This document shows positions 35,999 through 46,890 of a stretch of DNA of 64,000 bases, one piece after another. Under the pieces are notes generated by a model, which saw only the letters and a list, made by a program, of their open reading frames with translations, was not told where the DNA came from and did not search any database. The DNA is from Lutjanus erythropterus (Eukaryota; Chordata; Actinopteri; Lutjaniformes; Lutjanidae), in contig CM034599.1 of assembly GCA_020091685.1 (NCBI GenBank), forward strand, positions 41,155,279 through 41,219,278, written 5' to 3'. Position 1 is the first letter of the stretch. Every line of letters starts with the position of its first letter. A program made the position numbers and the translations under genes.

Positions 35999-36036
<38 letters not shown>
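35981..36036. repeat. (AT)n(GT)n(AT)n compound microsatellite
   Basis: TA dinucleotides, a short TG block, then TA dinucleotides again. Confidence 0.95.
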
Positions 36037-36043
<7 letters not shown>

Positions 36044-36049
36044 GAAGGT

Positions 36050-36700
36050 TTTTTTCTGGTGTAAATTGCACAACTTGCCATGGGTTAAAGAGATTAATGA
36101 TATTTTTGAGGAAGCTGAGTTAAATATATGTATCATAATAATTTAACATGTAGCATAAACATAATTAGAGGAAAGTTACTTGCTAAATTTGAAGCAAAAT
36201 GGTTAAATGATACTTTGTTAAAACCAAAATTACGAACATATATTCAGTATATATATATATAAGTATATATAGTCCTGAATTTTATGTTACAGCAAATCTT
36301 ACAAGGAGTCAGAGGTCTTTAGCTGCACAGTTGAGAACAGGAATCCTTCCTCTGAACCTTGAAGTTGGTAGATTTAAAAACATCCAGGAGGATGACAGGT
36401 TATGTGAGCTGTGTGATTTAGGAGAAGTTGAGAATGAATTACATTTTCTTTTGTATTGTCCTTTTTATGATGAGTTAAGAAAACCTATATTTAAGGAAAT
36501 GTCTGTTCAAAATCCAGAAATGTTCTGGTGCTCTGATGATGACAGAAAGGAATGGCTGTTTAATTTTAATGTGTATAAGTTGGCCAATTTCATTTCTAAA
36601 GCTTGGAAAAAGCGTCAGGAAAGGTTATTTAATTAACATTAATTGTGAGCTATGTTGTGTTCTTTTGTTTTGTTTTGTTTTTAGTTTTCTGGTTTTTGGT
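36050..36700 (+). pseudogene. LINE reverse transcriptase C-terminus with zinc-ribbon-like segment
   Basis: The best part (36331-36636) reads MRTGILPLNLEVGRFKNI, then DDRLCELCDLGEVENELHFL, LYCPFYDELRKPIF and ANFISKAWKKRQERLFN, closing with a stop. The R.G.LPL..E.GR, C..C...E.E.HFL..CP.Y pattern is the C-terminal cysteine segment of L1/Tx1-like LINE ORF2 proteins. Upstream, LPWVKEINDIFEEAELN can be read before breaks and a TA microsatellite. It is 5' truncated and dead. A TTTTG-rich 3' tail follows at 36661-36685. Confidence 0.75.
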
Positions 36701-36778
36701 CTGTTCATCTAAATAATGGTGTCTTGAAAGCCTGTTTGGGCTGGGCACTTGCTGGTGTAATACATACTACATAGTATG

Positions 36779-37157
36779 AAGTTTGAATATATGGAATGAT
36801 TGAAATTTGACTACATTGAATGAACCTGAAATATATGGAATGAAATCTGATGTCATCCTACTGGTGCCACCTTGTATTTTCAGTGTGTAAGTTTCCACAG
36901 AGGAAGTATATGACTGAAAGTATGAGCACACATGTCCTTTTATATGTATCATGTCAAGTCAAATGCTAATTTCAGTTAGCATGTTAATGGTAATTCCCAT
37001 TATGTGTTAGCATCAAGATAAGCTATAATACACACTGAAAATACAAGGTGGTGCCAGTAGGATAACATCTGATTTCATTCCATATATTCAAGGTTCATTC
37101 AATACATTCTGACTTGCAATCTATATATTCAGAGATTCATTCCATATATTCAAACTT
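36779..37157. mobile_element. 379-bp foldback element with inverted arms of about 120 bp
   Basis: AAGTTTGAATATATGG at 36779 pairs with CCATATATTCAAACTT ending at 37157. Further in, CCTACTGGTGCCACCTTGTATTTTCAGTGTGTA (36858-36890) pairs with the inverted copy at about 37031-37063. GAATATATGGAATGAA-type sub-repeats fill both arms. Non-coding. Target duplication not evident. Confidence 0.75.
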
Positions 37158-38423
37158 AATATTATATATAATTTCCTGAACAGTATGCCATAGATATCAT
37201 ATCATATCATGTCATTATATTATTACTATTCCTATGATTATATATTTTTATATACTTATGCTATATATTGCACTATATATATTTTATTATATGTAAGTAT
37301 TTCATTGTTATTATTACTATTATTATCATTGCTGTGAGTATCACTCTGGTCTTGCACACTAAATTTGTTCAGATTATGTCCAAGTTCCCATTGATCTCCA
37401 GTGCCTACCTGCACCTTATGTATGTAGGTATTTATTTATTTATTTGCATTGCCACTGGGTGTACCCTGTGCATCCTGTGTACCTGTCATGTATATTTTGT
37501 GTATTTTTGTCTTTGTATTTGTTGCATGTACTTTTGCTGTAATGACAATTTAATTTCACCATCTATCTATCAGAAAAACAAGTGTCTTGGTCATCTGAGG
37601 CAGCAGTTAGCCAGTGACCTCTAGTGCATTGGCTCTCAATATTCTACCAAAAACCTAAGTTTCCGGTGAGCCTGTCACTGCTTATACTCTCCATCTCTAT
37701 CATTATGAGAGTCACTGACAATTGTGACCTATTCTGTTGTTTTGCTATGAGGATATGTTGGTTCTTTTTCCTCTCACTGTCTCTTTGTCCAATTGTACCT
37801 TTCTTGCTGCTCTTCACTTTGCCTTTCATGCCTACACACACACACACACACACGCACACACACACATTTCCTCACATACAAAGCTCCTCTCTGTCCCTCT
37901 CTTGCTACAGGCTGAATGTGGGTTGCGATGGGTAAATTGGGTATGTGTGAGTTTTCACAGGCTCCACATCAGTTTAAGCGCAGCTACAGCTCTGCAACAG
38001 CTCTATAAACCAAAACCAATGCTAGATTCTGTGTTTGTGTGAAGTGTACTGTGTTTATTTACAGCAGCAGCTCGCTGATTCAGAAGAGGTGCTAAAAGGT
38101 TAAATCTGGCATGGAGGCTGGTGACAACACCACTGTCATGAAATGTGACGTTATGAAATAAAAGCTGCGATCGGGGAAAAATGCCAATGTGAAAAAGAAA
38201 TAACATTTTCATAAAAGTATTAGTTGAGTTTTACTGATTTATTTATTTCACAAATTATTTTTTATATCATTTTACACAATTTGAATGATTATTTATACAG
38301 ATGAATGTATTGCATGATATTGTAACAATACCTGAGAATATGTCTTTTTATAGATACTTATGCACCAGATTTTTCATCGTCACAGTTTAATTTACAGTCA
38401 GTGGTTATGAAAACATTTGGTAA
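37158..38423. other. No gene recognised
   Basis: TATATA-rich and ATT-rich sequence with one CA microsatellite. ORFs are compositional. Confidence 0.45.
37834..37866. repeat. (CA)n microsatellite
   Basis: CA run with one G interruption. Confidence 0.95.
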
Positions 38424-38660
38424 AGGTCCACTGTGTGAAATTTAGGGGGAAAATTTTTAGAATATGGCAGAAATGGAAAATAATATTCATAAGTAGGTTT
38501 CATCGGTTTACAATCACCCAAAAATAAGAAAAGCTGTGTTTTTATTAGTTAGATATATACTTAAATTTATATCTACAGAGGAGCAGACTCTCTTCCACAG
38601 AGGCCACCATGTGGACCTGCCATGTTTCTACAGTAGCCCAGAATGTACAGTGAGTTTGAG
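38424..38660 (+). mobile_element. Fragment of a TTAA-type teleost MITE
   Basis: TAAAGGTCCACTGTGTGAAATTTAGGGG, CTTCCACAGAGGCCACCATG and CCATGTTTCTACAGTAGCCCAG match the left half of a common fish MITE. A whole member probably lies at 61539-62276. The right end is missing. Confidence 0.6.
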
Positions 38661-38860
38661 CACTAGTAGAACTATAGAGCAATGGGATGCAAGAACATTT
38701 ACTTATTCTTATCTTAAATTTCTCTTACTTTTTTTGTAGAAAGGGCTCATGCAAACATGTCACATCAGATTCAACAAACACTTGTAACTTCAGATAACTG
38801 TGTAAATGATCCACCTGTGCATAATAATACCATATCTGGTTGCGCTGTTCATTTACAAAA

Positions 38861-39081
38861 ATGGCATCAAAGAGGAAAAAGAAGAACTTGGAGAGTTTGG
38901 AGTTTGACGTCCTGCTTTCAGAGATCCATAAAAGAAAATCCTGCTAAAGAAACAGGAAAAGCGAATGCTGTAATGTCATGTTACCCGAGGATTGGACTGT
39001 CACTGAAATAAAGAAGAAATGTCTCGATGTGAAAATAACTTCAGAGAAAAAAACTATTTGCCAAATCCACAGCAAGGAGTG
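38861..39081 (+). pseudogene. Myb/SANT-like protein relic (Harbinger type)
   Basis: An ATG at 38861 gives MASKRKKKNLESLEFDVLLS, then EIHKRKSC and a stop. The following codons in the same frame read WTVTEIKKKCLDVKITSEKK. LE.LL.EI.KRK and RTV.EIKKKW.DIKV..KK are the first and third helices of the Myb/SANT-like domain found in Harbinger accessory proteins and related MSANTD genes. The part between is lost or shifted. A T-rich TAG lies at 38740 and a GCAG|GTAACA donor-like site near 39168. Orphan transposon relic or dead host copy cannot be told apart here. Confidence 0.5.
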
Positions 39082-39692
39082 ATTGATGAGGACAGAATAA
39101 GTGAGGATGTTCTGCTGGACAGAGACTTCATGAACCTGCATGTGCAGATATATGACCAATACAATGCAGGTAACAGATGACTACATGAATGATGAGAGGC
39201 TTTATATGTAAATTTAAAATTATATTACTACTTGAAATGTAGTCAACAGGATAATTATGAAGTGTAATTTATTTTTCAAACTCAAAATGTCCCCAAACTA
39301 ATGAAATATACAGTCATAGTAGTGAAAAATGTGGATACCAGCAGACTGACTGCACATGATTCTACGACAGGTCTGGACCAATTGGAAAATGTTTTCGTAT
39401 CTGACAGAAATCTATCTGGGTCCTCATTTTGGTGGAATCATACATACATTCAAATGTGAGAGCATGTGATATTGATTATTGCCACCAGTTTCACATTTAC
39501 AGGAAAAACAGGACAGAGGTAACAAGAGATGAGGGTGGAGAGAGTGAGGTAATGACTCATCTACAGGTCACCATGACACCCCATTAAGCAACCCTTTCGG
39601 AATTTATTCAGTGAAATATTAATATTAATATTAATATTACTGATTGTTTTTCTTTCAATGTCAAAATAATAATAATATGAATATGTAGTGAG
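39082..39692. other. No gene recognised
   Basis: AT-rich DNA. A short TTAATATTAATATTAATATTA run lies near 39619. Confidence 0.4.
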
Positions 39693-39860
39693 CAGTGTTG
39701 GGCAGTAATGCATTAGGGTCCAGTATGGACCGGTCAGTACAGAGAGCGGACTGGTAGCTGGTAGAGGTGCCAGTTCCCCTCAAGGCACTGCTCTTGAACA
39801 AGGGACTGAACCTCTGCTTGGTGCACCTGACTACGGACCCTTTTTACAGCCGATGTCATC
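39693..39860 (+). repeat. hAT left tip followed by a SINE-like fragment
   Basis: CAGTGTTGGGCAGTAATGCATTA is a hAT-type left tip. It is followed by GGTAGCTGGTAGAGGTGCCAG, then CAAGGCACTGCTCTTGAACAAGG and GACTGAACC, a string common in teleost SINE or LINE tails. Both are fragments. Confidence 0.4.
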
Positions 39861-42184
39861 GAAAAGCTGCCTGCTTTTCGGCAACAGAACTAGCAGTCTC
39901 CCCCAGTCATCCAGACAAGTTATCAGGCTGCAAATGTTGAATTAACTGTTTTACCAGCACAAAAATCACCAAAATGTATGTTCTATTTACATATTCTATT
40001 GGTCAGCTAAAGTTTTACAGAATTCTGACAGGATCATGACGGTTTCAGAGCAATCGGTGGCGTCCAGGGCTGCAAGCTATTAAGCATGTTGACTGACTGA
40101 GGACATGATCAAAACTGCTTGTATTTGCAGCACCGCTGTCGTGGTCTATATGCATGTAAACCCCGTCTCTCTGACTTCTCTCCATTAATGCGGGATCTAG
40201 GTCCTGTTTGTACATGTGTGTGTATTTCAAGCCTGTGTGTGAAGACATGTCATTTTCATTCATTTTCATGACTTGCAGTATGTCTGCACTCTCCATCAAT
40301 CTCCCCTTTTAAGTGATGTTTACCAGGAGAATCAGGCAGGCTTCCCATTAGCAAGTGTTGAGTCTCCTCCTGCCTGTCTCAAGAGGCTCACACTAGTTCA
40401 TCATGACCTAAATATCCCTCCACACTGTAGCTGCCAGTAAACAGAGGCAATGAATCAGATGTGTGTGCTGTCTACATTATGTCAAGAGTGATGTACACAG
40501 ATGAAAACTAACAGGTTACAGCAGTAGAAAATACAGAAGGTTATAAGACGTAACAATGCACCTTAACGCAGATGAAAATATAGTAGGTTATAAGAGGTGA
40601 CAGCACATCTTAGCACAGATGAAAATACCGTTAACTCGGTGACAGGGCACTCTTACATTCTTCATGTTTATATGTTGGCATTAGCAAATAAACAAAAATC
40701 ATAGTGGGTGGATTATTAGTCCAATAAAGTAAGTTCTACTTACATTATAGGTGCACTCTCCTTAATACATCCATGGGAACAACTTGTGCTTGCTCATCTC
40801 TCTGAAACCTTATGAAAGAATTTTTGGAGCTGCTTTTTCTTTTTTTTCTGTTCTTTTCTTTCTTTTTCTCTGTTGCTTCTTTCAAATCTGGCTTCTGAAA
40901 CTCACTTTGTTTCTATTTCTCTCATTATAAACTCACTTGCTGCCTTGAGATGTCTAACTTTTCTGTTTATTTTCCCCTCACGATAGTACTGTGCATGTCC
41001 ATAACTGCAATAACCAAAAATTCCAAGTGTTTTCAACATCGAATTATCAATTAATTCTTATTTAAACTTAATATAGAAAAGTGACATAGACGTGTGACTC
41101 AATAAACTATAAGCTTATATATGTAAAACTTTTGTGTTATTGTAATGATATTTATTTGGTAAATACCGTCAAGTCTGTGACACCCTGAACTATGTGCATT
41201 GACTGAATAAGCACTAAAAGTACCTCGCATGTCCCTGGAGAAAAGTAGGTAATAACACATTTAGTGACAGTATAAAGTCAGGGCCAAATGTAGTCTTTTT
41301 AACGGATAATGGCAAGTCATATGAAGGGTCCACATCTATACATTCATGGCAGGCCGTGTGCACAACCCTAATGCAGCTGCATAACCTGCATATATGGTAG
41401 GTCTGCCGCTGCATTAGGGCTAAGGTGATTTATCAACATAATTGATGTCATTGTTGCATGATATGCTGGGATTATCAACATGTGGAAAGGGTTTCTGTTT
41501 GTGGAAGTCACTTAAAATTGATTTTCTAGATATTTCTTCATTGCCCCCAGTTAAAAGCGATGTCTGCACTGCTGCTAACTTTGTACAATTCACATCACAC
41601 TGATGCAAAAATGCTTTTGCCAGTGATCGTCTTACCTGTTAATGATTCCATCAAAGACATAAATCCATGTCATAACCAGCTTAAGTTTTAACTCAAGTAC
41701 TTATGTAAAAATACAGGGAAATACAGTTATATGCATCACAGGTCCTTTTGAATTTGAGGTCCAGTATTTTTCCAATCGGGCATCTGATAAATAGGGTCTA
41801 TGAAATGGGGGAGAAATGAGACTAATTTTGAAATATGCCACCATTATCATCAATATATTGTGTTTGATGTTTCTGTTTCTCAAGATTATGATTGACTATA
41901 ACATTGAAATATTAATCACCTACTGGCAACAGGAAATGACATGTTTTGGACTCTGATGTGCTCCTCCTAGCAGGTTGACCATATACAACTCAAATCTGGT
42001 AAGAAAGGCCATAAGACCTTGGTAATGCTGTATTGTGAAGATTGTGATGTATCGTCAAAACGCTCTGCCATGATGTATCCAAGTATCACATAATATTGTG
42101 ATACTTGGATCAGGTTACCGGCTACACTTTTAAACAGGTAACTAGTAACTTTTTAAAGTAACCCCCCCAAAATCTGCAGAAATT
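39861..42184. other. No gene recognised
   Basis: No coding region. GATGAAAATA / AGGTTATAAGA words repeat loosely at 40500-40630. A decayed GTTACTAGTTAC-type piece is near 42130-42165. Confidence 0.4.
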
Positions 42185-42288
42185 ACTGCAGAAAGAAGAA
42201 AGAAATTTTCAAAAGTCTGCAACTCACCAAAACTGTCTACATGGATAAACAGATGAAAGGAAAAAATGGATATGGGATGAATGTCCCT
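42185..42288 (+). mobile_element. Foldback MITE, TTAA-flanked family, right-end fragment
   Basis: CTCACCAAAACTGTCTACATGGATAAACAG, then GGGATGAATGTCCCT and TTAA (42289-42292), matches the right ends at 9797 and 31422. Confidence 0.5.
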
Positions 42289-42553
42289 TTAAACATTTTA
42301 ACACCAGCAGTTTTGCCCTTTTTGGTTCATTTCTGTACACAGTTGGAGATGCAGAGAATATTTTGCTGCTCTGTATGAGTAGTCTCTTTAAAGAGTGCCA
42401 AATGTTTGATGACCACAGCCACACTGCTAACAGCCATGCTAACAACCACACAAGCTTACAGCCACACATGCTAACGGGTTGGCAGTCAAACACACACTAG
42501 CAATTCACATGACACAGCTTGTTTGATGTGAATCCTGTTCATTTGTTTGCATC

Positions 42554-42606
42554 CTCACTCTGTTTAAATGGAGTGAACACATTCTCACTCTGTTTAAATG
42601 GAGTGA
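42554..42606. repeat. Tandem duplication of a 30-bp unit
   Basis: CTCACTCTGTTTAAATGGAG followed by TGA occurs twice, 30 bp apart, without change. Confidence 0.8.
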
Positions 42607-42786
42607 TTCTCACACTGTGGGGTTAAACAAGGTCTTTCCTCTTATATTAACCATGTGTTTCTTAGTCTTTGACTTACTGTGGTTGTTGGGGGCGGTTCAC
42701 TTCCTGGTTGAGCAAAAGGTGTGATGGGGTGGGGCCTCTTAAATCTGAAAGCCAGCTCATCAGACCAAACCATGTGCTGCCAAGTC

Positions 42787-42809
42787 GGGGGGGTGGGGGT
42801 GGGGGTGGG
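42787..42809 (+). other. G-quadruplex motif
   Basis: Four G runs (7, 5, 5 and 3) separated by single T bases. Very short loops favour a parallel quadruplex. The reverse strand is C-rich. Confidence 0.7.
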
Positions 42810-44883
42810 TGTTAGTTTTTACCTTGTAGTTGTAGTTGGTGTCCATCTTGTTTTCCTGTTGTGTGTTATTTGGTTTGACTTGGTCATTATATATGCTCCT
42901 GTCCAGCTGCAGGTTCAGCTCCATCAGCACCAGGACCACCAGACACTTGAACACTTTCTTCCCTGAGGCCATCACTCTCCTCAACTACCCATCCTAGTTT
43001 CCTCCCAGCCCCAAACTGCCCACCACTCACTGCAGTCCCCACCCCCTCCAGACACATGCACAAACATATGCATGCATGCACTTTCTCCTCTTCCCTAACC
43101 ATACAGCATCCCATAGTGCCATTTGCAATGTGTAGCAGAGTGCAACATACTTAGTTCTCTTAACTTGTTCTGGTCATCTTATTCTTGACTTGTACTTTAC
43201 CATTATTTTCTTATTCGTATCTGTTATTTTTTAATTTGTATAATGTTCTTATTTCTTCATAATTATTGCATTTAACTTTAATTCCTTAACCTTTTAAGTT
43301 AGTCTTATCTTATTGTAATAACAACGTGATTCTGATTCCGATATTAATCAAATAATAAATAATAACTTAGATTAATTGAGTAATCTAAAAAATAATTGTT
43401 ACATTAATCATTTTTTTAAAAAATCATTGTGGGTGCAGCTCAAGTTAGTATTAGCATTAAATGAATCCAACTCTGACATGGTGTAGATAAAAATATGATG
43501 GATTACATGCTGTATCATTGCTTGTAAAACCCTGGACCTTAGGTAGGCAATCTGAATCCAGTGTGAGAGTGGTGGTCTCTGTCATCAGCAATAAAAAAAA
43601 CTACAGGGAAATACTGTATGTAAATACACTGAATGACTGGTGCAGAAAAAACTGTTATTACACATCAAAATGGGTTTTGAACTCAGGAAAATTATAAAAA
43701 TTATAAAGTCTAAACTCTTACACCAAGTGAAAAAGTAGCAAAGTAGAAAGGAAACCGAGTAGCAGAGTGGTAGAACATGACTAGTTTTGTCATGTTGCAT
43801 TTAATAAGACAACTGGTAAACATGGAGAAGTGTTGAGCAACAGCAAATGAATAAAGGGAAGCATCTTATGACAAAAATCATGTCTAATTTAATATCGCTA
43901 ATTAATTTTCACTGTGGTTATGGGAAATAAAGGCCCCAGCCACTATTCGAGCATGTATAGTAAGCATTTCACTGAATCATTCCAGCAATCAATCAATAAA
44001 TAAAAGTCACTCACAATCCATATTTGTACCATTTCATTGTTATTTGGTGTGAGAACTAGTATGAAATGTTACACGTACTGGGATTCATTTCAACTCCACA
44101 TTCTGCAAAGGACAGCAGGCACTTTTCAAAACAAATGTTTCACAATGCAGTTCCTGTGATGTCCAAGGCCAGAGGGAAAACAGGATGTTCTTAGAGCAGG
44201 GCCACTAACAGAGGGGAGGTGAGGTGGGCTGGGAGGTGACCTGGTTTTAGGTACATGTGTCCTGAAAGCACACTACTTGGTTTAGTCGTTGTAGTGGAAT
44301 TATATTGTATTCTGTAATAATCATCATGCAGTCTGTAACTGTAAATAAGGTAGCACAGTATGTGGGAAGACTAATTAAAACCATTGTGATCATTCTGTAA
44401 ACCTGCGTAAAACTGAATCACTCCACAGATGATGATGTCGTGCGGAGAATGTGTCAAAGCCTGGAGTGAAAGAGACAAAAGAATAAAAAACAACAAACAC
44501 ATCAAGACCAGGATGGATTTGAAACCCTCGAGCTGTTTCAGACTCTCTGCTTACCTTTCCAAGCAGCTGATAGAAGTGTACGAGCTGAGACAATCCTCCA
44601 TTATTTCCCAGAGTACTCCAGATTGTTTCTGCCTCACCTCCTCCAGTTTTTTCTTCTCATTTTCTCCCCAGGTTTGAACAAAATCTACTGCTACTGAACA
44701 ATAAAAAAAACACATTCCATCAAATGAGTTGACAATATTTAGGTGCACGTTTAGGTGGGAAATTTTTTTTTTAAGAAAACTTAAAATCAAAATTCTGTTG
44801 CCATGTATGTTCTTGTGTGTTTGTTTCGGTCATTTGCCTGATATAAAATTTGCAGTTAACACAAGGTTAAGAGATTTTCACAT
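42810..44883. other. No gene recognised
   Basis: Mixed DNA. 43370-43440 holds a decayed AATAATTGTT...GGGTGCAGCTC piece of the repeat family seen at 1640-1890. Confidence 0.4.
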
Positions 44884-45260
44884 TTTGTTCTACAACATAA
44901 AATATGCCACCCTTTCATCCACTGAGGTGAACTTCAACATAGTGGCACTCAGCCGGGGGCTTGTGAACATACTGGGCAGCGCCAGAGAAGAACAGTCCAA
45001 CACCTCTCCAGGAGTGAGGTTCCAGGCTGTGTGTAGAGGTAAGCCCCACCAGAAAGGTGACATTCCACATCCCCAACCCGTGGTAGGACCACCCCCAGGT
45101 GGCAGGTCAACGGGATGGTAAATTAGCCATATAGCTTTTTCGCTGTGACGCTGTGTGCTTTGGGGCCACCTGGTGCTTGCCCTCTGCATGAGCCTGATTC
45201 CAGATGGGGGCCCTGGGCTTCCCAAGGGCAGGGTCACTTCACTGTTTCCCCACGCTTGCA
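44884..45260 (-). pseudogene. Non-LTR retrotransposon endonuclease fragment
   Basis: The minus strand reads ALPSMFTSPRLSATMLKFTS, then VDERVAYFML. This matches the VGILTSPRLSA..LEFSPVDERVASLRL block in the apurinic-type endonuclease of a common fish LINE. Upstream on the same strand GGGPTTGWGCGMSPFWWGLP precedes it. The copy stops abruptly at 44884 without a reverse transcriptase. LINE clade not certain. Confidence 0.6.
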
Positions 45261-45282
45261 TGAGGCCTTCTTAAACCTGTTT

Positions 45283-46320
45283 TAAGGCGTTTTCACACCG
45301 GCCTTGTTTGGTCCAGTTAAAACGTATCGCGGTCCGTTTGCCTTGGTGGGTCCCGGTGCAGTTCCAAATTAACTCTGGTTGCGGTTCATTTGTGATGTGA
45401 AAGCAAACGAACCAAACACAGGATTTTATGATGGAAGATGTGATTTTGGCACAACTTCAAAAGTTAAATCCATCAGTTGATCGTTAAATGTGTTGAAGGG
45501 GCGATCATATGATTGATAAGACATGAACTATATTGAGGCAAGTACCTAAGCGCACCTGTTTTCCCCGGCTAACAGGCCAAAAGCTGTTCAAACTGCTGTG
45601 CTTATATCCTACTTTGTATGCTTTGATTAAAAAGTGTGTGTTGACGATACCACAATACAATACTGAATTGTATGACACACACACGAAAAAGTCGGGTGAA
45701 GGGCGGATGCGCTGTCCGCCTCCCCCTCCCTTTCTCTCTCTTTCTGTCTGAACGGGGGAAAACAAAAATCCCCATGCTTTCTTCTTATTCTTCTCTTCTC
45801 CTCTCAAAACCTCTGTAATTTAAATATATAAAGATCTACATTTGTGTTGTCAGATGCAGCGCTGCAGTGTACTGGCTCTATGTGGACATTACGCACATAT
45901 GAGCCACAGCAAGTCAGCGAGGTACGCAAAGGTGCGCAGTGTCCTGTAAGCTACAAGACGCCTTCTTTTCATCCTATTTCTGTCAGTCTTTATTCATAAC
46001 ATGCCACAATTTGCTGGTTGTTTCTTTGTGAGCTTAAATACACACATCTGAAGCCTTAATGTGCTGCGCAAACTTCTGTCAGCCAGAATCAGATTTTCCC
46101 ATGTGGGTCCTGATGATGCAATGATGATGCAGGATGACAATCACCAAAACTGTCCAATCAAGGGTTTCCCTGCCAGTCTGTAAAACTGCATGTTTGCTCC
46201 TCTTGGTTCGTATTTAAAAAGTAAATGTGAACACGAACTGGACTAAAACGCAACAGTGTTTCTTTTTTTTCTTTTGGTGCAGCCCAAATAAACCGACCTA
46301 CAGGTGTGAAAACGGCCTTA
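45283..46320. mobile_element. 1.04-kb DNA transposon with TAAGGC(C)GTTTTCACACC ends
   Basis: The left end TAAGGCGTTTTCACACC is answered at the right by GGTGTGAAAACGGCCTTA. Next to these, TTTGGTCCAGTTAAAACG pairs loosely with CGAACTGGACTAAAACG. The interior has no transposase. A TTA/TAA-like junction would suit PIF/Harbinger, but the duplication is not clean. Confidence 0.6.
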
Positions 46321-46509
46321 GTCTTGCCCGAGACCAGTTTAACATGGGAGTCCCTTCCAGGAGCACAAGGCTCCAGACAACACAGCACCCACATTTATAG
46401 GTACAAGGGATTGAAGATGGATGGACATAAAATACATCAGTAAATACCATGCTTGTGAATTTTGCATGTCTTAAAAAATGTGTGACGGTTGTAGTCTCAT
46501 TTAGCCACT

Positions 46510-46890
46510 TGTTAGCAACCGGTTTGTCTGACAGGAAGTAGACCAAAATGCAGACTGTAACAAGACTGGCGAAGCTCAAAAGTTCAATGCGAAAACAAAA
46601 CACAAACACTTACAGAGCTGGCAACAAGAGGAAACAAGGCATCCAAAAAATCCAACAGGAGAGAAATAAAAATCAAAATCCAGTATATGAAATATTCCAA
46701 ATAAACAGGCAGGGAAGAAACAAAGAAAAAAATCCTGAAGAAACACCAGGAGAACAGACACACAGACAAGGGAAGGATGAAGAGGGAACAGACACAAGGC
46801 TAAATCTACTGGGGAGATTGAGGGTGGGGTAACTAGACACAGGTGAGGCAATCAAAAGCTAATGAGTGAAGTGGAAGGTGACTGACAACA
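46510..46890 (-). repeat. Probable LTR fragment of a Gypsy-like element (fossil)
   Basis: AGACCAAAATGCAGACTG at one side and ACACAGGTGAGGCAATCAAAAGCTAATGAG near the other are phrases of fish LTRs read in reverse (CTGCATTTGGGTC, and ATTGCCTCACCTGTGT). No clear tips or target duplication were found, so limits and family are tentative. Confidence 0.35.

Larger units (their letters stand above)
34791..36049. other. No gene recognised; microsatellite-rich
   Basis: No coding region. Three simple repeats are listed separately. Confidence 0.45.

Noticed and set aside
35825-36123. ORFs rich in Leu, Tyr or Ile near 35.9 kb
   Set aside because: They are translations of the ATT and TA microsatellites.
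43740-43790. A-box-like TAGCAGAGTGG followed by TAGAACATGAC
   Set aside because: No B box and no terminator at the right distance, and no cloverleaf. Not a tRNA.
44429-44677. 82-codon plus ORF starting MMMSCGECVKAW
   Set aside because: No domain, no splice or start support, and the antisense ORF is equally long. Treated as chance.
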